A stretch of DNA of 64,000 bases from Filimonas lacunae (GCF_002355595.1 NZ_AP017422.1:7134823-7198822); one strand, 5' to 3'; positions 7,873 through 15,400 are shown, counted from the stretch's first letter. Numbers and translations: made by a program. The notes: generated by a model from the sequence alone, not told the origin.

Positions 7873-8457
7873 CTAGGAGTGCCACTGTACTTTTTGTTCT
7901 AATGGTGTGTTGCGCGCACCGGGTTTGCTGCTGTCGGCAGCGTAGCCCATATACAACAGGCCCAGTACAGCGTCTTCTTCTTCCAGCTGAAAATACTGTT
8001 TCATAGCTGGTTTTAAGGTCATACCGCCAGTGCTCCATAAAACGGCAATGCCGTTGGCTTCTGCACCCAGTAATATATTTTGTACTGCACAGGAAGTAGC
8101 GGCTAGCTCTTCTATTACAGGAATATTAGGATTGGCACCACGCTTCATGTACACTGCTACAATATGACTCAGGTTATTGCCCATATTGGTAAGGTTGTCA
8201 AATGTTCCCTGGTTGAAACGTTCAGCAGGTGTGTTTTCTTTATACAGGTTGGCGTGATCGGCACAAAAGCGGGCTACTGCTTCACCTGCATACACCACAA
8301 AGCGCCAGGGCTCGGTTTTAGCATGGGTAGGTGCCCAATCGGCCAGTTGTAACAGTTCGCGTATTACGTTGTCTTCAATCTTTTGTCCGTTCATTACCGC
8401 CGGTTTAATACTGCGACGGTTTTCAATAATCTGTGTAAGTGTTGCCATCTTCTCCAT
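7873..8457 (-). CDS. nitroreductase-family FMN oxidoreductase
   Basis: The product is about 194 residues and fits the short, single-domain nitroreductase fold that binds FMN as a dimer. Near the N-terminus it has 'IIENRRSIKP' (the phosphate-binding Arg-Arg-Ser) followed by 'LLQLADWAPTHAKTEPWRFVVY', the usual FMN-contact segment. The C-terminal half has 'EANGIAVLWSTGG' and 'LLYMGYA', typical of the YdjA/TdsD-like branch. The reaction would be NAD(P)H-dependent reduction of a nitro- or quinone-type compound, but the natural substrate cannot be read from the sequence. The longest frame starts at 8502 inside the murA end; the start MEKMATL at 8457 matches the family N-terminus better and is used here. 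MATL at 8448 is also possible. Confidence 0.88.
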   Translation of the reverse strand: MEKMATLTQIIENRRSIKPAVMNGQKIEDNVIRELLQLADWAPTHAKTEPWRFVVYAGEAVARFCADHANLYKENTPAERFNQGTFDNLTNMGNNLSHIVAVYMKRGANPNIPVIEELAATSCAVQNILLGAEANGIAVLWSTGGMTLKPAMKQYFQLEEEDAVLGLLYMGYAADSSKPGARNTPLEQKVQWHS

Positions 8458-8476
8458 TACGCTTCTAAATGATGTA

Positions 8477-9784
8477 TTAAGGTATCCTGGTAATTTCAGC
8501 ACCCAGGCTGTTCAGGCGCTGGTCAATGTACTGGTAACCACGGTCTATTTGTTCAATGTTCTGAATTACGCTTTTGCCCTCAGCGCTTAATGCGGCTATC
8601 AGCAGCGCTTGTCCGGCACGAATGTCGGGGCTGCTCATGGTAATACCGCGCAGCTGGTTTTTACGGCCCAGGCCTATTACGGTGGCACGGTGCGGATCAC
8701 ATAAAATAATTTGCGCACCCATGTCAATGAGTTTATCTACGAAGAAAAGGCGGCTTTCGAACATTTTCTGGTGAATCAATACGCTGCCTACTGCCTGGGT
8801 AGCCACTACCAGCACAATGCTGATAAGGTCGGGGGTAAAGCCCGGCCAGGGATGATCGTAAACGGTTAATACGCTTCCGTCAAGGAAGGTGCTTATTTCA
8901 TATTTCTCCTGTGAGGGAATGAAAATGTCGTCGCCTTTAATATCCATCCGGATTCCTAACTGGCGAAATTTCTCTGGAATAACACCCAGATGTTCTACGC
9001 CAGCCCCCTTAATCAGAATTTCGCTTTGGGTCATAGCGGCCAATCCGATAAAGCTGCCCACTTCAATCATATCAGGCAGCATACGGTGGGTGGTACCACC
9101 TAAAGCGTCCACGCCTTCAATAACAAGCATGTTACTGCCTATGCCGGATATTTTAGCGCCCATCCTGTTTAACATGCGGCATAACTGCTGCACATAAGGT
9201 TCGCAGGCGGCGTTGTAAATAGTGGTAGTGCCTTCTGCCATTACCGCAGCCATTACAATGTTGGCGGTACCGGTAACGGAAGGTTCGTCCAGCAGCATAA
9301 AAGTGCCTTTCAAACGGGAAGTGCTTAACTGGAAATAATTAAGCTCGTCGTGATAATCAAAACGGGCTCCCAGTTTTTCAAAACCAATAATATGGGTATC
9401 CAGCCTGCGGCGACCAATTTTATCGCCACCTGGCTTGGGAATAAATGCCTTTTTAAAGCGGGCCAGCATAGGGCCGGCAATCATCACACTGCCACGCAGG
9501 CGTCCGCCTTTTTTACGAAAATCTTCTGAGCTGAGATAATCTACATCTACGTTATCCGCCTTAAAAATACAGGTTTGCCTGTCAACACGGTCCGCTTTCA
9601 CTCCCATATCCTGTAACAGCTCAATCAGCAGATTTACGTCCAGGATATCAGGAATATTTTCAATGGTAACAGATTCGGGGGTCAACAGTACTGCAGAAAT
9701 AATTTGTAGTGCCTCGTTTTTAGCACCTTGGGGCACAATTGTGCCCTGCAGCTTTTTGCCGCCCTTTACTTCAAATGAAGCCAT
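8477..9784 (-). CDS. murA: UDP-N-acetylglucosamine 1-carboxyvinyltransferase
   Basis: MurA transfers enolpyruvate from PEP to UDP-GlcNAc, the first committed step of peptidoglycan synthesis in the cytoplasm. The 435-residue length and two inside-out alpha/beta halves fit. Lys22-Asn23 in 'QGAKNEAL' correspond to the conserved catalytic pair. 'GSVMIAGPMLARF' precedes the active loop, and 'EIDRGYQYID' and 'LNSLGAEITR' close the protein. The loop that usually reads PGGC-x-IG is 'PGGDKIGRRRLDTH', so residue 121 is Asp where E. coli has Cys115. This substitution is known in other bacteria to keep activity while preventing the covalent reaction with fosfomycin. The gene lies 8 bases after the DUF4290 gene and probably shares its promoter. 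Confidence 0.97.
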   Translation of the reverse strand: MASFEVKGGKKLQGTIVPQGAKNEALQIISAVLLTPESVTIENIPDILDVNLLIELLQDMGVKADRVDRQTCIFKADNVDVDYLSSEDFRKKGGRLRGSVMIAGPMLARFKKAFIPKPGGDKIGRRRLDTHIIGFEKLGARFDYHDELNYFQLSTSRLKGTFMLLDEPSVTGTANIVMAAVMAEGTTTIYNAACEPYVQQLCRMLNRMGAKISGIGSNMLVIEGVDALGGTTHRMLPDMIEVGSFIGLAAMTQSEILIKGAGVEHLGVIPEKFRQLGIRMDIKGDDIFIPSQEKYEISTFLDGSVLTVYDHPWPGFTPDLISIVLVVATQAVGSVLIHQKMFESRLFFVDKLIDMGAQIILCDPHRATVIGLGRKNQLRGITMSSPDIRAGQALLIAALSAEGKSVIQNIEQIDRGYQYIDQRLNSLGAEITRIP

Positions 9785-9792
9785 ATAGGAGT

Positions 9793-10566
9793 TTACTTAA
9801 ATCTCTTCTTGAAATTCTGGTTATTGTTGTTACGGTTGTTACTACCGCCACCGCCATTATTGTTGCGGTTATTGCCATTACCATTGTTGCCACGGTTGTT
9901 GCTGCCACCACCGTTATTACGGTTATTGTTGTTATTGCTGCGACCACCGCCACTTTTAAAGCTTTGCTGTTGTCTTCCGCCGCGATTGTTGCTACGGGAA
10001 GGATAATCGTCGCGATCAAATGCCGGAGCCCTGTGCTTAATGTAAGGAGTATTGCTGAATTCCAGTTCACCACCGGTAATCTGGTTCATCTCCACACGGA
10101 TGGCATCGTCGTGTACCAGTTCTTTATGCCAGTTGCTGTAAGCCAGCTTCATGTAGTAAGCTACTGTGTTGGCAAAACCTGCTTTTTTCTCAGGATCTTC
10201 TTCATTCAACGCTTTTTCTATTACTGTTTCCAGGTTTTTGCCCAGGTGCGAGTATTTAGGGTAGCGCTTAGGATAAGGCAGCGGATCAGGTCTGGCCTTA
10301 TAGGTTTCTTTTGTAGGAATAGGATAAGGGCTATCCACTTCTAATTTAAAATCGCTGATATAAAAAAGGTGATCCCAAAGCATGTGTCTGAAATCCTCCA
10401 CATTTTTCAGGTGGGGGTTTAAAAATCCCATCAGTTCAATCACCACTTTAGTCTGTTGCTGACGTTCTTCCCTGTCTTCAAGCGTTAGCAGGTGTTCTAC
10501 CATCTTCTGAATATGGCGGCCATATTCACGCATTACTAAATAATTCCGGGTAGTATTGTATTCCAT
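9793..10566 (-). CDS. DUF4290 protein with Asn/Gly-rich tail
   Basis: This 257-residue protein starts 'MEYNTTRNYLVMREYGRHIQ', a highly recognisable Bacteroidota DUF4290 opening. Residues 1-175 are a helical, charged domain with 'PYPIPTKETYKARPDPLPYP' in the middle and 'AYYMKLAYSNWHKELVHDD' later. From about residue 205 to the end the sequence is almost only Asn, Gly, Arg and Ser, ending in a basic 'KKRFK'. Such a tail looks disordered and possibly RNA-binding or condensate-forming, which is an inference. No enzymatic motif is visible and the family has no assigned function. Its fixed position directly upstream of murA suggests a link to envelope growth or just shared expression. A TACATTTG promoter box lies 22 bases upstream. 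Confidence 0.85.
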   Translation of the reverse strand: MEYNTTRNYLVMREYGRHIQKMVEHLLTLEDREERQQQTKVVIELMGFLNPHLKNVEDFRHMLWDHLFYISDFKLEVDSPYPIPTKETYKARPDPLPYPKRYPKYSHLGKNLETVIEKALNEEDPEKKAGFANTVAYYMKLAYSNWHKELVHDDAIRVEMNQITGGELEFSNTPYIKHRAPAFDRDDYPSRSNNRGGRQQQSFKSGGGRSNNNNNRNNGGGSNNRGNNGNGNNRNNNGGGGSNNRNNNNQNFKKRFK

Positions 10567-10587
10567 TAAAAATTATTGCTTATGTAA

Positions 10588-10595
10588 CAAATGTA
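10588..10595 (-). promoter_or_regulatory. -7 box TACATTTG upstream of the DUF4290-murA unit
   Basis: Read on the minus strand, TACATTTG matches the Bacteroidota -7 consensus TAnnTTTG exactly and lies 22 bases before the DUF4290 start codon. No clear TTG is seen at the expected -33 distance. Confidence 0.5.
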
Positions 10596-10601
10596 CTGAT
10601 T

Positions 10602-11585
10602 TTATGCCATGCTGCGAATCAGATGAAAGCAGTGGGGAATAATCTCAATTTTCAGCTCTTCTATCGTTTCCCGTGGTTCACCATCAATATGCAGGGGAGC
10701 ATGTTTCAGATTTTTGATGGTTAATGAGGGAGTTTGAAAATACAGCACGTTTTTGTTGGCCATATCTTCTACCAGTTGCTGTAGCTTATTATTGCCCCTA
10801 ATCTGACGCAAGATAGCAAAAGGAAGCTTGGCTTTATTCATTTTTTGGGCAATTACAATATCCAGTAGCCCATCCTGCAGGCTGGCAGCCGGCGCAATGG
10901 TAAAGTTGTTACCAAACTGGTTACTGTTAGCCACACTGATAAAGAAAGCATCCGTAAAAAACGAAAAACTGTCTAAAACCACCTCAAACTGATAAGGATG
11001 TGCCTTAAAAAAGTTCAGCAGGCTTTGCTGGGTATAGGTTAATAGCCCTCTGGAATCTTTAGTGGCAAAATCGTGTGCCACCTGGGCGTCGAAGCCTAAA
11101 CCGGTAAGCATACACGAAAACTGATCATTTACCATAAAGGCATCCACCGGCATGGCGCTACCTGTTAAAATCAGTTCAAAGGCTTCTTTGGGCTTTTTAG
11201 GAATGCCGGCCGAAAAAGCCAGGCCATTACCACTACCAAAAGGGATAATGCCAAACCGCACGGGCAGGTGTCGCAGGGCGTTGATTACCTGGTTCACAGT
11301 TCCGTCACCGCCAATGATCACTATATCGGTTATTTGCTCGTCACGTATCTTATCAATCAGGAAATCATAATTTCCCGTTGAGCTGGTAGGTACAATTTCG
11401 TAGTTGAGATTACGCTGATTGCTGATATTTTTCAACAATTTGATAAAGGCCTCTTTTTTAGAGGTTCCTGATATCGGATTTACAAGATAAATAAATCTGC
11501 GTGTCACTATATTGTCTCTAAGGCCACTTTTAATTGTTTTCACATTCAATGTTTCTACCGGTGGCACCGCTGCTGAATATTCCAT
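10602..11585 (-). CDS. diacylglycerol kinase-like lipid kinase
   Basis: This 327-residue protein has the two-domain fold of the DagK/YegS/sphingosine-kinase family. The nucleotide-binding N-terminal domain has 'YLVNPISGTSKKEAF' and the glycine-rich 'IGGDGTVNQVINAL', followed by 'FGIIPFGSGNGLAF'. The C-terminal beta-sandwich has 'MLTGLGFDAQVAHDFA' and ends in 'PLHIDGEPRE', which is the usual conserved DGE. Such enzymes phosphorylate diacylglycerol or another lipid at the membrane. The first about 28 residues ('MEYSAAVPPVETLNVKT...') are extra to most family members, so the real start may be further inside, but no better start codon stands out. The lipid substrate cannot be read. Confidence 0.87.
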   Translation of the reverse strand: MEYSAAVPPVETLNVKTIKSGLRDNIVTRRFIYLVNPISGTSKKEAFIKLLKNISNQRNLNYEIVPTSSTGNYDFLIDKIRDEQITDIVIIGGDGTVNQVINALRHLPVRFGIIPFGSGNGLAFSAGIPKKPKEAFELILTGSAMPVDAFMVNDQFSCMLTGLGFDAQVAHDFATKDSRGLLTYTQQSLLNFFKAHPYQFEVVLDSFSFFTDAFFISVANSNQFGNNFTIAPAASLQDGLLDIVIAQKMNKAKLPFAILRQIRGNNKLQQLVEDMANKNVLYFQTPSLTIKNLKHAPLHIDGEPRETIEELKIEIIPHCFHLIRSMA

Positions 11586-12390
11586 TACACTGTTTAATCG
11601 TTAGAAAAATGAACAGGCAAAGTAAACGATAATATTGCCAAAAATGACAGCCTTGTTTTAACTCTGGCGTATAATTAACGAATAGGGTGCCAGTTTGTTT
11701 ACACAATTGTGTTTTATTGGTGTTAAAAGGAACATTTACAGCCATAAAGGGAATATTTTTGAGGGGTAAACAATTACCAAAAGTGAAACAGGTTTTTCCT
11801 TTTGTGTGCTTGTTACCTCCCTTAGGGAAAGGGTACCGGATGGGAGTAAAAAACTGTAGGTAAATAGTTTAGTATAATATTTATTTATTCCGGAAATAGT
11901 ATCATATTCGTATAGAAGAGCTTTTGAAAAACGATTCGCTGACCATTTTAGCAGAAGAGGTGTTACCATCAACCCCAGTGCATTCTTCGGGTTCTGGCCT
12001 ATTGCTATTATTGAATTTTATGTGTATTCGTTTTGCGTTGAAATACTTACTAATGTGTTGATTCCCCTACAAAATTATCGTGGTGTGCTTTGTATGTGAT
12101 TGGTGGTACTTGCTGTGCAATGGCAGGCGCTTACCGGCACTCCTGTAGTATGCTGGTTCGGTTTGCATGTGCTTGCTGTGCAGTTGAAATTACTTATGGT
12201 AAAGATGCAGCTATGTACAATAGTGTGGTAAGTGCTTATTTCTGAAAGTAAAGTTTTTACAACTTGTTTGTAAGTGCTGTACAAGACATGTAAGATCCTT
12301 CCCATGCATTGGTACAAACTGCAGAACATTTTCAAAGTAAGTACAAATGATTGTGCAGTGCTTACGATATTGTTTGTATGTACTTACAAA

Positions 12391-12651
12391 GTGTGTTGTA
12401 AGTACATACAAAGTCCTCTGTAAGTACTTACGAATGGTTTTAAAGTACTTACAAAGTCTTCTGTAAGCACTTACAAAGTGTGTTGTAAGTACATACAAGG
12501 TCCTCTGTAAGTACTTACGAATGGTTTTAAAGTACTTACAAAGTCTTCTGTAAGCACTTACAAAGTGTATTGTAAGTACATACAAGGTCCTCTGTAAGTA
12601 CTTACGAATGGTTTTAAAGTACTTACAAAGTCTTCTGTAAGCACTTACAAA
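12391..12651. repeat. three tandem 87-bp repeats built from GTAAGTACTTAC palindromes
   Basis: Units begin at 12391, 12478 and 12565, and a truncated fourth starts at 12652, giving an exact 87-base period with very few differences between copies. Each unit has four sub-elements about 20-23 bases apart: GTAAGTACATAC, GTAAGTACTTAC, AAGTACTTAC and GTAAGCACTTAC. The core GTAAGTACTTAC is its own reverse complement. Weaker copies continue leftwards to about 12230. The spacing of roughly two helical turns would put bound proteins on one face of the DNA. This looks like an iteron or operator array rather than a simple satellite. It does not have the repeat-spacer pattern of CRISPR. Confidence 0.9.
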
Positions 12652-12782
12652 GCGTATTGATGTTGTTGAAAATCAAAACAAAGTTTTAAAACAGGCTGTA
12701 GAGCGCTTTATTATCAATAAATCCAATTCCCATGAAAAGCCATAAGGAAGAAGTGGCGTTAGGTTTCTTCATTCGCTGTTTC

Positions 12783-12811
12783 TTCTGATTTTTTAACCTG
12801 AAAAATCAGAA
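12783..12811 (+). promoter_or_regulatory. perfect inverted repeat ending 1 base before the start codon
   Basis: TTCTGATTTTT (12783-12793) and AAAAATCAGAA (12801-12811) are perfect 11-base arms around the loop TAACCTG. The right arm stops one base before the ATG at 12813. As RNA it would fold over the ribosome landing site; as DNA it could be an operator. It is too early for a terminator of anything visible. Confidence 0.6.
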
Positions 12812-12812
12812 T

Positions 12813-14000
12813 ATGGCTGTAAAAAACGTGGATGGAACTGCCATCCAACTCTGTGGATTAAGTAGAATTGACTTGCTTGTGGATGACCTGCTGCAAACAG
12901 GACTTACCAACACACCTGTAACAAGCGTATTGTCTGAGTGTAAAGCTGTTTGTAATCACATCCGGAAAGATCTGATTACCAAAATGGCCACTCTTCCTAA
13001 AAAAGGAAAAAAATCGTGTATTGCCAATACTCGTAAGGTACTGGTGGAAATTTACGACAGACTGGATAATGGTATCCAGCAATTTAGAAAAAGAGAAAGC
13101 AGTGTAATAGCCTATAGCAACCTGCTATACGAAATCAAAAAAGTGCTGTGCTTTATTGAGCAGCGGTGGCTTCTGCATTGTTCGGGAGATGTGAAAAAAA
13201 CAGACAGGGAAATTTTTGATATTCGTTCTGTCTGGTGCAGAAAATTTCGTGTATTAAAAAAGCAATGCAGGGGTATTGACAAAGCATTGAGCGATGCTGT
13301 GTTACAAACACTGTTCAGTTTTATTTCTACCAAAAAAACTTACCAGCTCACAGCTGATCGTATTGATTATGTCAATGATGTTTTTTTGCAATTAGAGCAG
13401 CTGCTGGCGAATGCTTCCAATAGCATAAAACTAGAGGGTGGTATCATGTCTATGTTGATAAGTAAAGAGTTCAACGCGCCTTTATTTATTGCTTACTACA
13501 AGCAACACCTGGATGATAAAATTCACCTGCTAACAGCTTATGATGAAAAAATTGCGGGGTATCATCTGGCTCTTGCCCACCTGAATTTTCTACTGCCTGT
13601 ATCACCCACTCCCTTATTCTCCAGCACACCATCGTTACAGGATGAAATCACTTACTGGGTAAATGGTTCTGTTACCTTACTAAAGGAAAAAGAGCATATG
13701 CACCGATGTCAGAACCAGACAGGAAAAGAAATCCGGAAACCTGATAAAATCATTTACAAAGAGCCGGCTTTTGTGGTAGCAGAAACGTATAAAATGATGC
13801 TGACCTGTGGCTTTATTTTAAACGACAGTTTTGCGCAATTATGTAATGCTGTTATAGAAACCGGAGATATAGGAAAAGGGAATTCGTGTTCCGGTAATTA
13901 CCTGGAGAGTGCTACCAGGCGTAATAGGGAAAAGTCCCGGAAAATTATCAGGGAATACGTTATGAAGTTCCTGGACTATCTCGATGGTAACATTGAGTAA
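12813..14000 (+). CDS. unrecognised protein, possible RteC-like C-terminal region
   Basis: I do not firmly recognise this 395-residue protein. It is hydrophilic and mainly helical, with no signal peptide or membrane helix. Clusters of basic residues ('KKGKKS', 'KKQCR', 'RRNREKSRK') make nucleic-acid binding conceivable. Two segments, 'KEFNAPLFIAYYKQHLDDKI' and the C-terminal 'RRNREKSRKIIREYVMKFLD', resemble by eye the layout of RteC, the Bacteroides conjugative-transposon regulator. There the last helix pattern is similar ('...R.KNR..FLD.LKE.L'), but the resemblance is weak. The gene stands alone between the GTAAGTACTTAC array upstream and GCGTACC arrays downstream, and its ATG touches an inverted repeat. 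This suggests self-regulation or a DNA-binding role; that is inference only. Confidence 0.55.
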   Translation: MAVKNVDGTAIQLCGLSRIDLLVDDLLQTGLTNTPVTSVLSECKAVCNHIRKDLITKMATLPKKGKKSCIANTRKVLVEIYDRLDNGIQQFRKRESSVIAYSNLLYEIKKVLCFIEQRWLLHCSGDVKKTDREIFDIRSVWCRKFRVLKKQCRGIDKALSDAVLQTLFSFISTKKTYQLTADRIDYVNDVFLQLEQLLANASNSIKLEGGIMSMLISKEFNAPLFIAYYKQHLDDKIHLLTAYDEKIAGYHLALAHLNFLLPVSPTPLFSSTPSLQDEITYWVNGSVTLLKEKEHMHRCQNQTGKEIRKPDKIIYKEPAFVVAETYKMMLTCGFILNDSFAQLCNAVIETGDIGKGNSCSGNYLESATRRNREKSRKIIREYVMKFLDYLDGNIE

Positions 14001-14006
14001 CCCGGT

Positions 14007-14052
14007 GCGTACCTTATGCGTACCTTATGCGTACCTGAAGTTGTGGGTACGC
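14007..14052. repeat. GCGTACC array with 11-base period
   Basis: Three direct copies of GCGTACC start at 14007, 14018 and 14029 (11-base period, unit GCGTACCTTAT). An inverted copy, GGTACGC, follows at 14046-14052. The last direct copy and the inverted copy form a hairpin with a loop of about ten bases. It starts 7 bases after the preceding stop codon, but no T-run follows, so a protein-binding site is at least as likely as a terminator. Confidence 0.65.
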
Positions 14053-14164
14053 TTAAGTGTATTGCGCTGATTTTCATTTTCTTATATAAAAACTGATTAC
14101 TACACGAAACTTTACAACCAATATTTTAAAAAATCTTTTCCGCATGTGCATTGCCTTTGAGCAT

Positions 14165-14184
14165 GGGTACGCGTACGGTACGCG
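14165..14184. repeat. second GGTACGC array, inverted orientation
   Basis: GGTACGC occurs at 14166 and 14177, again 11 bases apart, with GCGTAC between them, so the site is rich in overlapping palindromes. It uses the same heptamer as the array at 14007-14052 but in the opposite orientation, about 115 bases away. Both lie in the 373-base gap before the next gene (14374), in which I see nothing else. Confidence 0.55.
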
Positions 14185-14373
14185 CTGGTAAGCAGGCTAA
14201 CCGTCAGCAATTTTATATTGCAAAGCAGCTAACCAATTGATCAGAACGGCCGTTCGCCTCCAGGCTGTGATTGCTTATCCGGTTATTGCGCATAAAAAAG
14301 CATCACAACAAGGGAGGATACATAAGGCTAAGCGGCTTTGTCCAATTCATTAAAAACAAATAACTCATTTTTT

Positions 14374-14997
14374 ATGAAAAAGACATTTTTCTCATTTGTG
14401 CCACGTAATGATGGCGAATTAGCAGTGTGGGCGGTTAACCTGAAAGAAAAAATTGTGATATGGGGGCCAATACTTGGCTATTCTGCTGCACAGGTTTCGC
14501 AAATTCAGGACTACTGTCAGTTTATTATAGATGCGGTAAATAAAGTGGAAGCTAAGCGCGGCGAGCTTTCTAATGCGGTGAATGCCAAAAATGAAATGCG
14601 GGAGAACGAGTTACAGCTGGTGGTAAATTCTCTGCTTGCTTTAAAAAAGCATCCTGCTTACCTGCCTTCTATCGGTGGCGAATTAAGAATTATAGGCTCG
14701 GTTCAGGTATTAAATCCTGAATACCTGAAGCCTATTTTAAGCGCCGAGGTGCATGCAGGTAAAGTAACCCTGGCCTTCAACCTGCAAAAAATGAACTGCG
14801 TAAGTGTTTATTGCCGGCCTAAAGGAACAATGGGATGGGAAAAACTGGGTAATGATTATGAAAGTCCCTACGAAGACAAAAGACCACTTGCAGTGGCCAA
14901 CCAGCCGGAAATACGCGAATACATGGTTCGCTATTTCAACGGCAGGGAGGAAATTGGTAAACCCAGCGATATTGTAACCGTAACCTATGGAGGATAA
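14374..14997 (+). CDS. hypothetical protein paired with DUF5675 gene
   Basis: The 207-residue product starts 'MKKTFFSFVPRNDGELAVWA'. The pattern 'F.P..D.EL..W..NL...' followed by a long helical region to about residue 85 is that of a widespread but unnamed Bacteroidota family, and no enzyme motif is visible. The C-terminal half (about 120-205) looks like a fibronectin-type-III or similar beta-sandwich: 'HAGKVTLAFNLQKMNCVSVY', '...REYMVRYFNGREEIGKPSD'. The frame is open to a TTG at 14338, but the ATG at 14374 fits the family N-terminus. The gene ends at 14997, a few bases before the DUF5675 start, so the two are co-expressed. Similar gene pairs elsewhere suggest a contractile-tail or phage-like link, which I cannot prove here. 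Confidence 0.65.
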   Translation: MKKTFFSFVPRNDGELAVWAVNLKEKIVIWGPILGYSAAQVSQIQDYCQFIIDAVNKVEAKRGELSNAVNAKNEMRENELQLVVNSLLALKKHPAYLPSIGGELRIIGSVQVLNPEYLKPILSAEVHAGKVTLAFNLQKMNCVSVYCRPKGTMGWEKLGNDYESPYEDKRPLAVANQPEIREYMVRYFNGREEIGKPSDIVTVTYGG

Positions 14998-15001
14998 CAT
15001 G

Positions 15002-15400
15002 ATGAAGCTAACATTAACACGCACCTATCGCCCAGGTGGAACCAACGGGACTTTGGAGCTGAATGGTAAACTGGTTTGTTATACCATAGAATTGCCCTGG
15101 CGCGACAATAAACCCCAGGTAAGCTGTATTCCGGAAGGAACCTATATGCTGGTAAAGCGATATAGTGACAAGTTTAAACACCATTTGCTGGTGCAGGATG
15201 TTCCTGACCGCAGTCTTATATTAATACATCCGGCCAATAATGCCGAATTGGAATTAAAAGGATGCATTGCACCGGTAAGCACTTTGTTAAGGCCGGGCTG
15301 TGGTGAAAAATCCAGGATGGTTTTTGATCCATTGATGAAACTGGTTTATGCAGCGCTGAACAGAGGAGAGGAAATAACCCTGCATATCCAGGCTATTTAG
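15002..15400 (+). CDS. DUF5675 family protein
   Basis: This is a 132-residue protein of the DUF5675 family. It opens with 'MKLTLTRTYRPGGTNGTL', then 'CYTIELPWRDNKPQVSCIPEG', 'RSLILIHPANNAELELKGCI' and a C-terminal 'EEITLHIQAI'. The conserved His in 'ILIHPAN' and Cys in 'KGCIAP' recall the order of active-site residues in L,D-transpeptidase-like folds, but catalysis is not established. Three ATG codons lie at 14987, 14999 and 15002. A strong GGAGG at 14989-14993 places 15002 at the best distance (8 bases), an unusually clear Shine-Dalgarno site for this window. The function is unknown; in other genomes the family is seen near phage and secretion-system-like genes. Confidence 0.75.
   Translation: MKLTLTRTYRPGGTNGTLELNGKLVCYTIELPWRDNKPQVSCIPEGTYMLVKRYSDKFKHHLLVQDVPDRSLILIHPANNAELELKGCIAPVSTLLRPGCGEKSRMVFDPLMKLVYAALNRGEEITLHIQAI

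Larger units (their letters stand above)
11586..12812. other. 1.2-kb gene-free region with repeat cluster
   Basis: No convincing gene is present in this AT-rich stretch. Short frames on the minus strand lack any family signature, and one of 124 codons exists only because an 87-bp repeat is a multiple of three. The left part (11586-12060) shows nothing I can name. From about 12100 there are near-repeats of TGCTTGCTGTGCA (around 12107 and 12168). From about 12230 a growing density of GTAAGTACTTAC-like palindromes leads into three tandem 87-bp units (see separate entry). The right end (12652-12782) is spacer before the inverted repeat at the next start codon. Confidence 0.6.

Noticed and set aside
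9739-10344. A long plus-strand frame of about 200 codons opposite the DUF4290 gene
   Set aside because: It is the antisense of the Asn/Gly-rich region, which yields long Val/Thr/Ile-rich frames; the minus-strand DUF4290 protein is clearly real.
12211-12585. A 124-codon frame on the minus strand with 29-residue repeats
   Set aside because: It exists because the tandem repeat of 87 bases is divisible by three; it has no start context, no family signature and odd composition.
12391-12651. Possible CRISPR array
   Set aside because: The repeats are contiguous 87-base units without unique spacers, and no cas genes are present in the window.
14338-14373. Upstream TTG start for the gene at 14374
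   Set aside because: The added 12 residues do not match the family N-terminus, and the ATG at 14374 lies after an A/T-rich leader typical for this phylum.
14374-15400. Prophage or contractile-tail remnant
   Set aside because: DUF5675 and its partner can occur near such systems, but no tail, capsid, lysis or integrase gene is present here.
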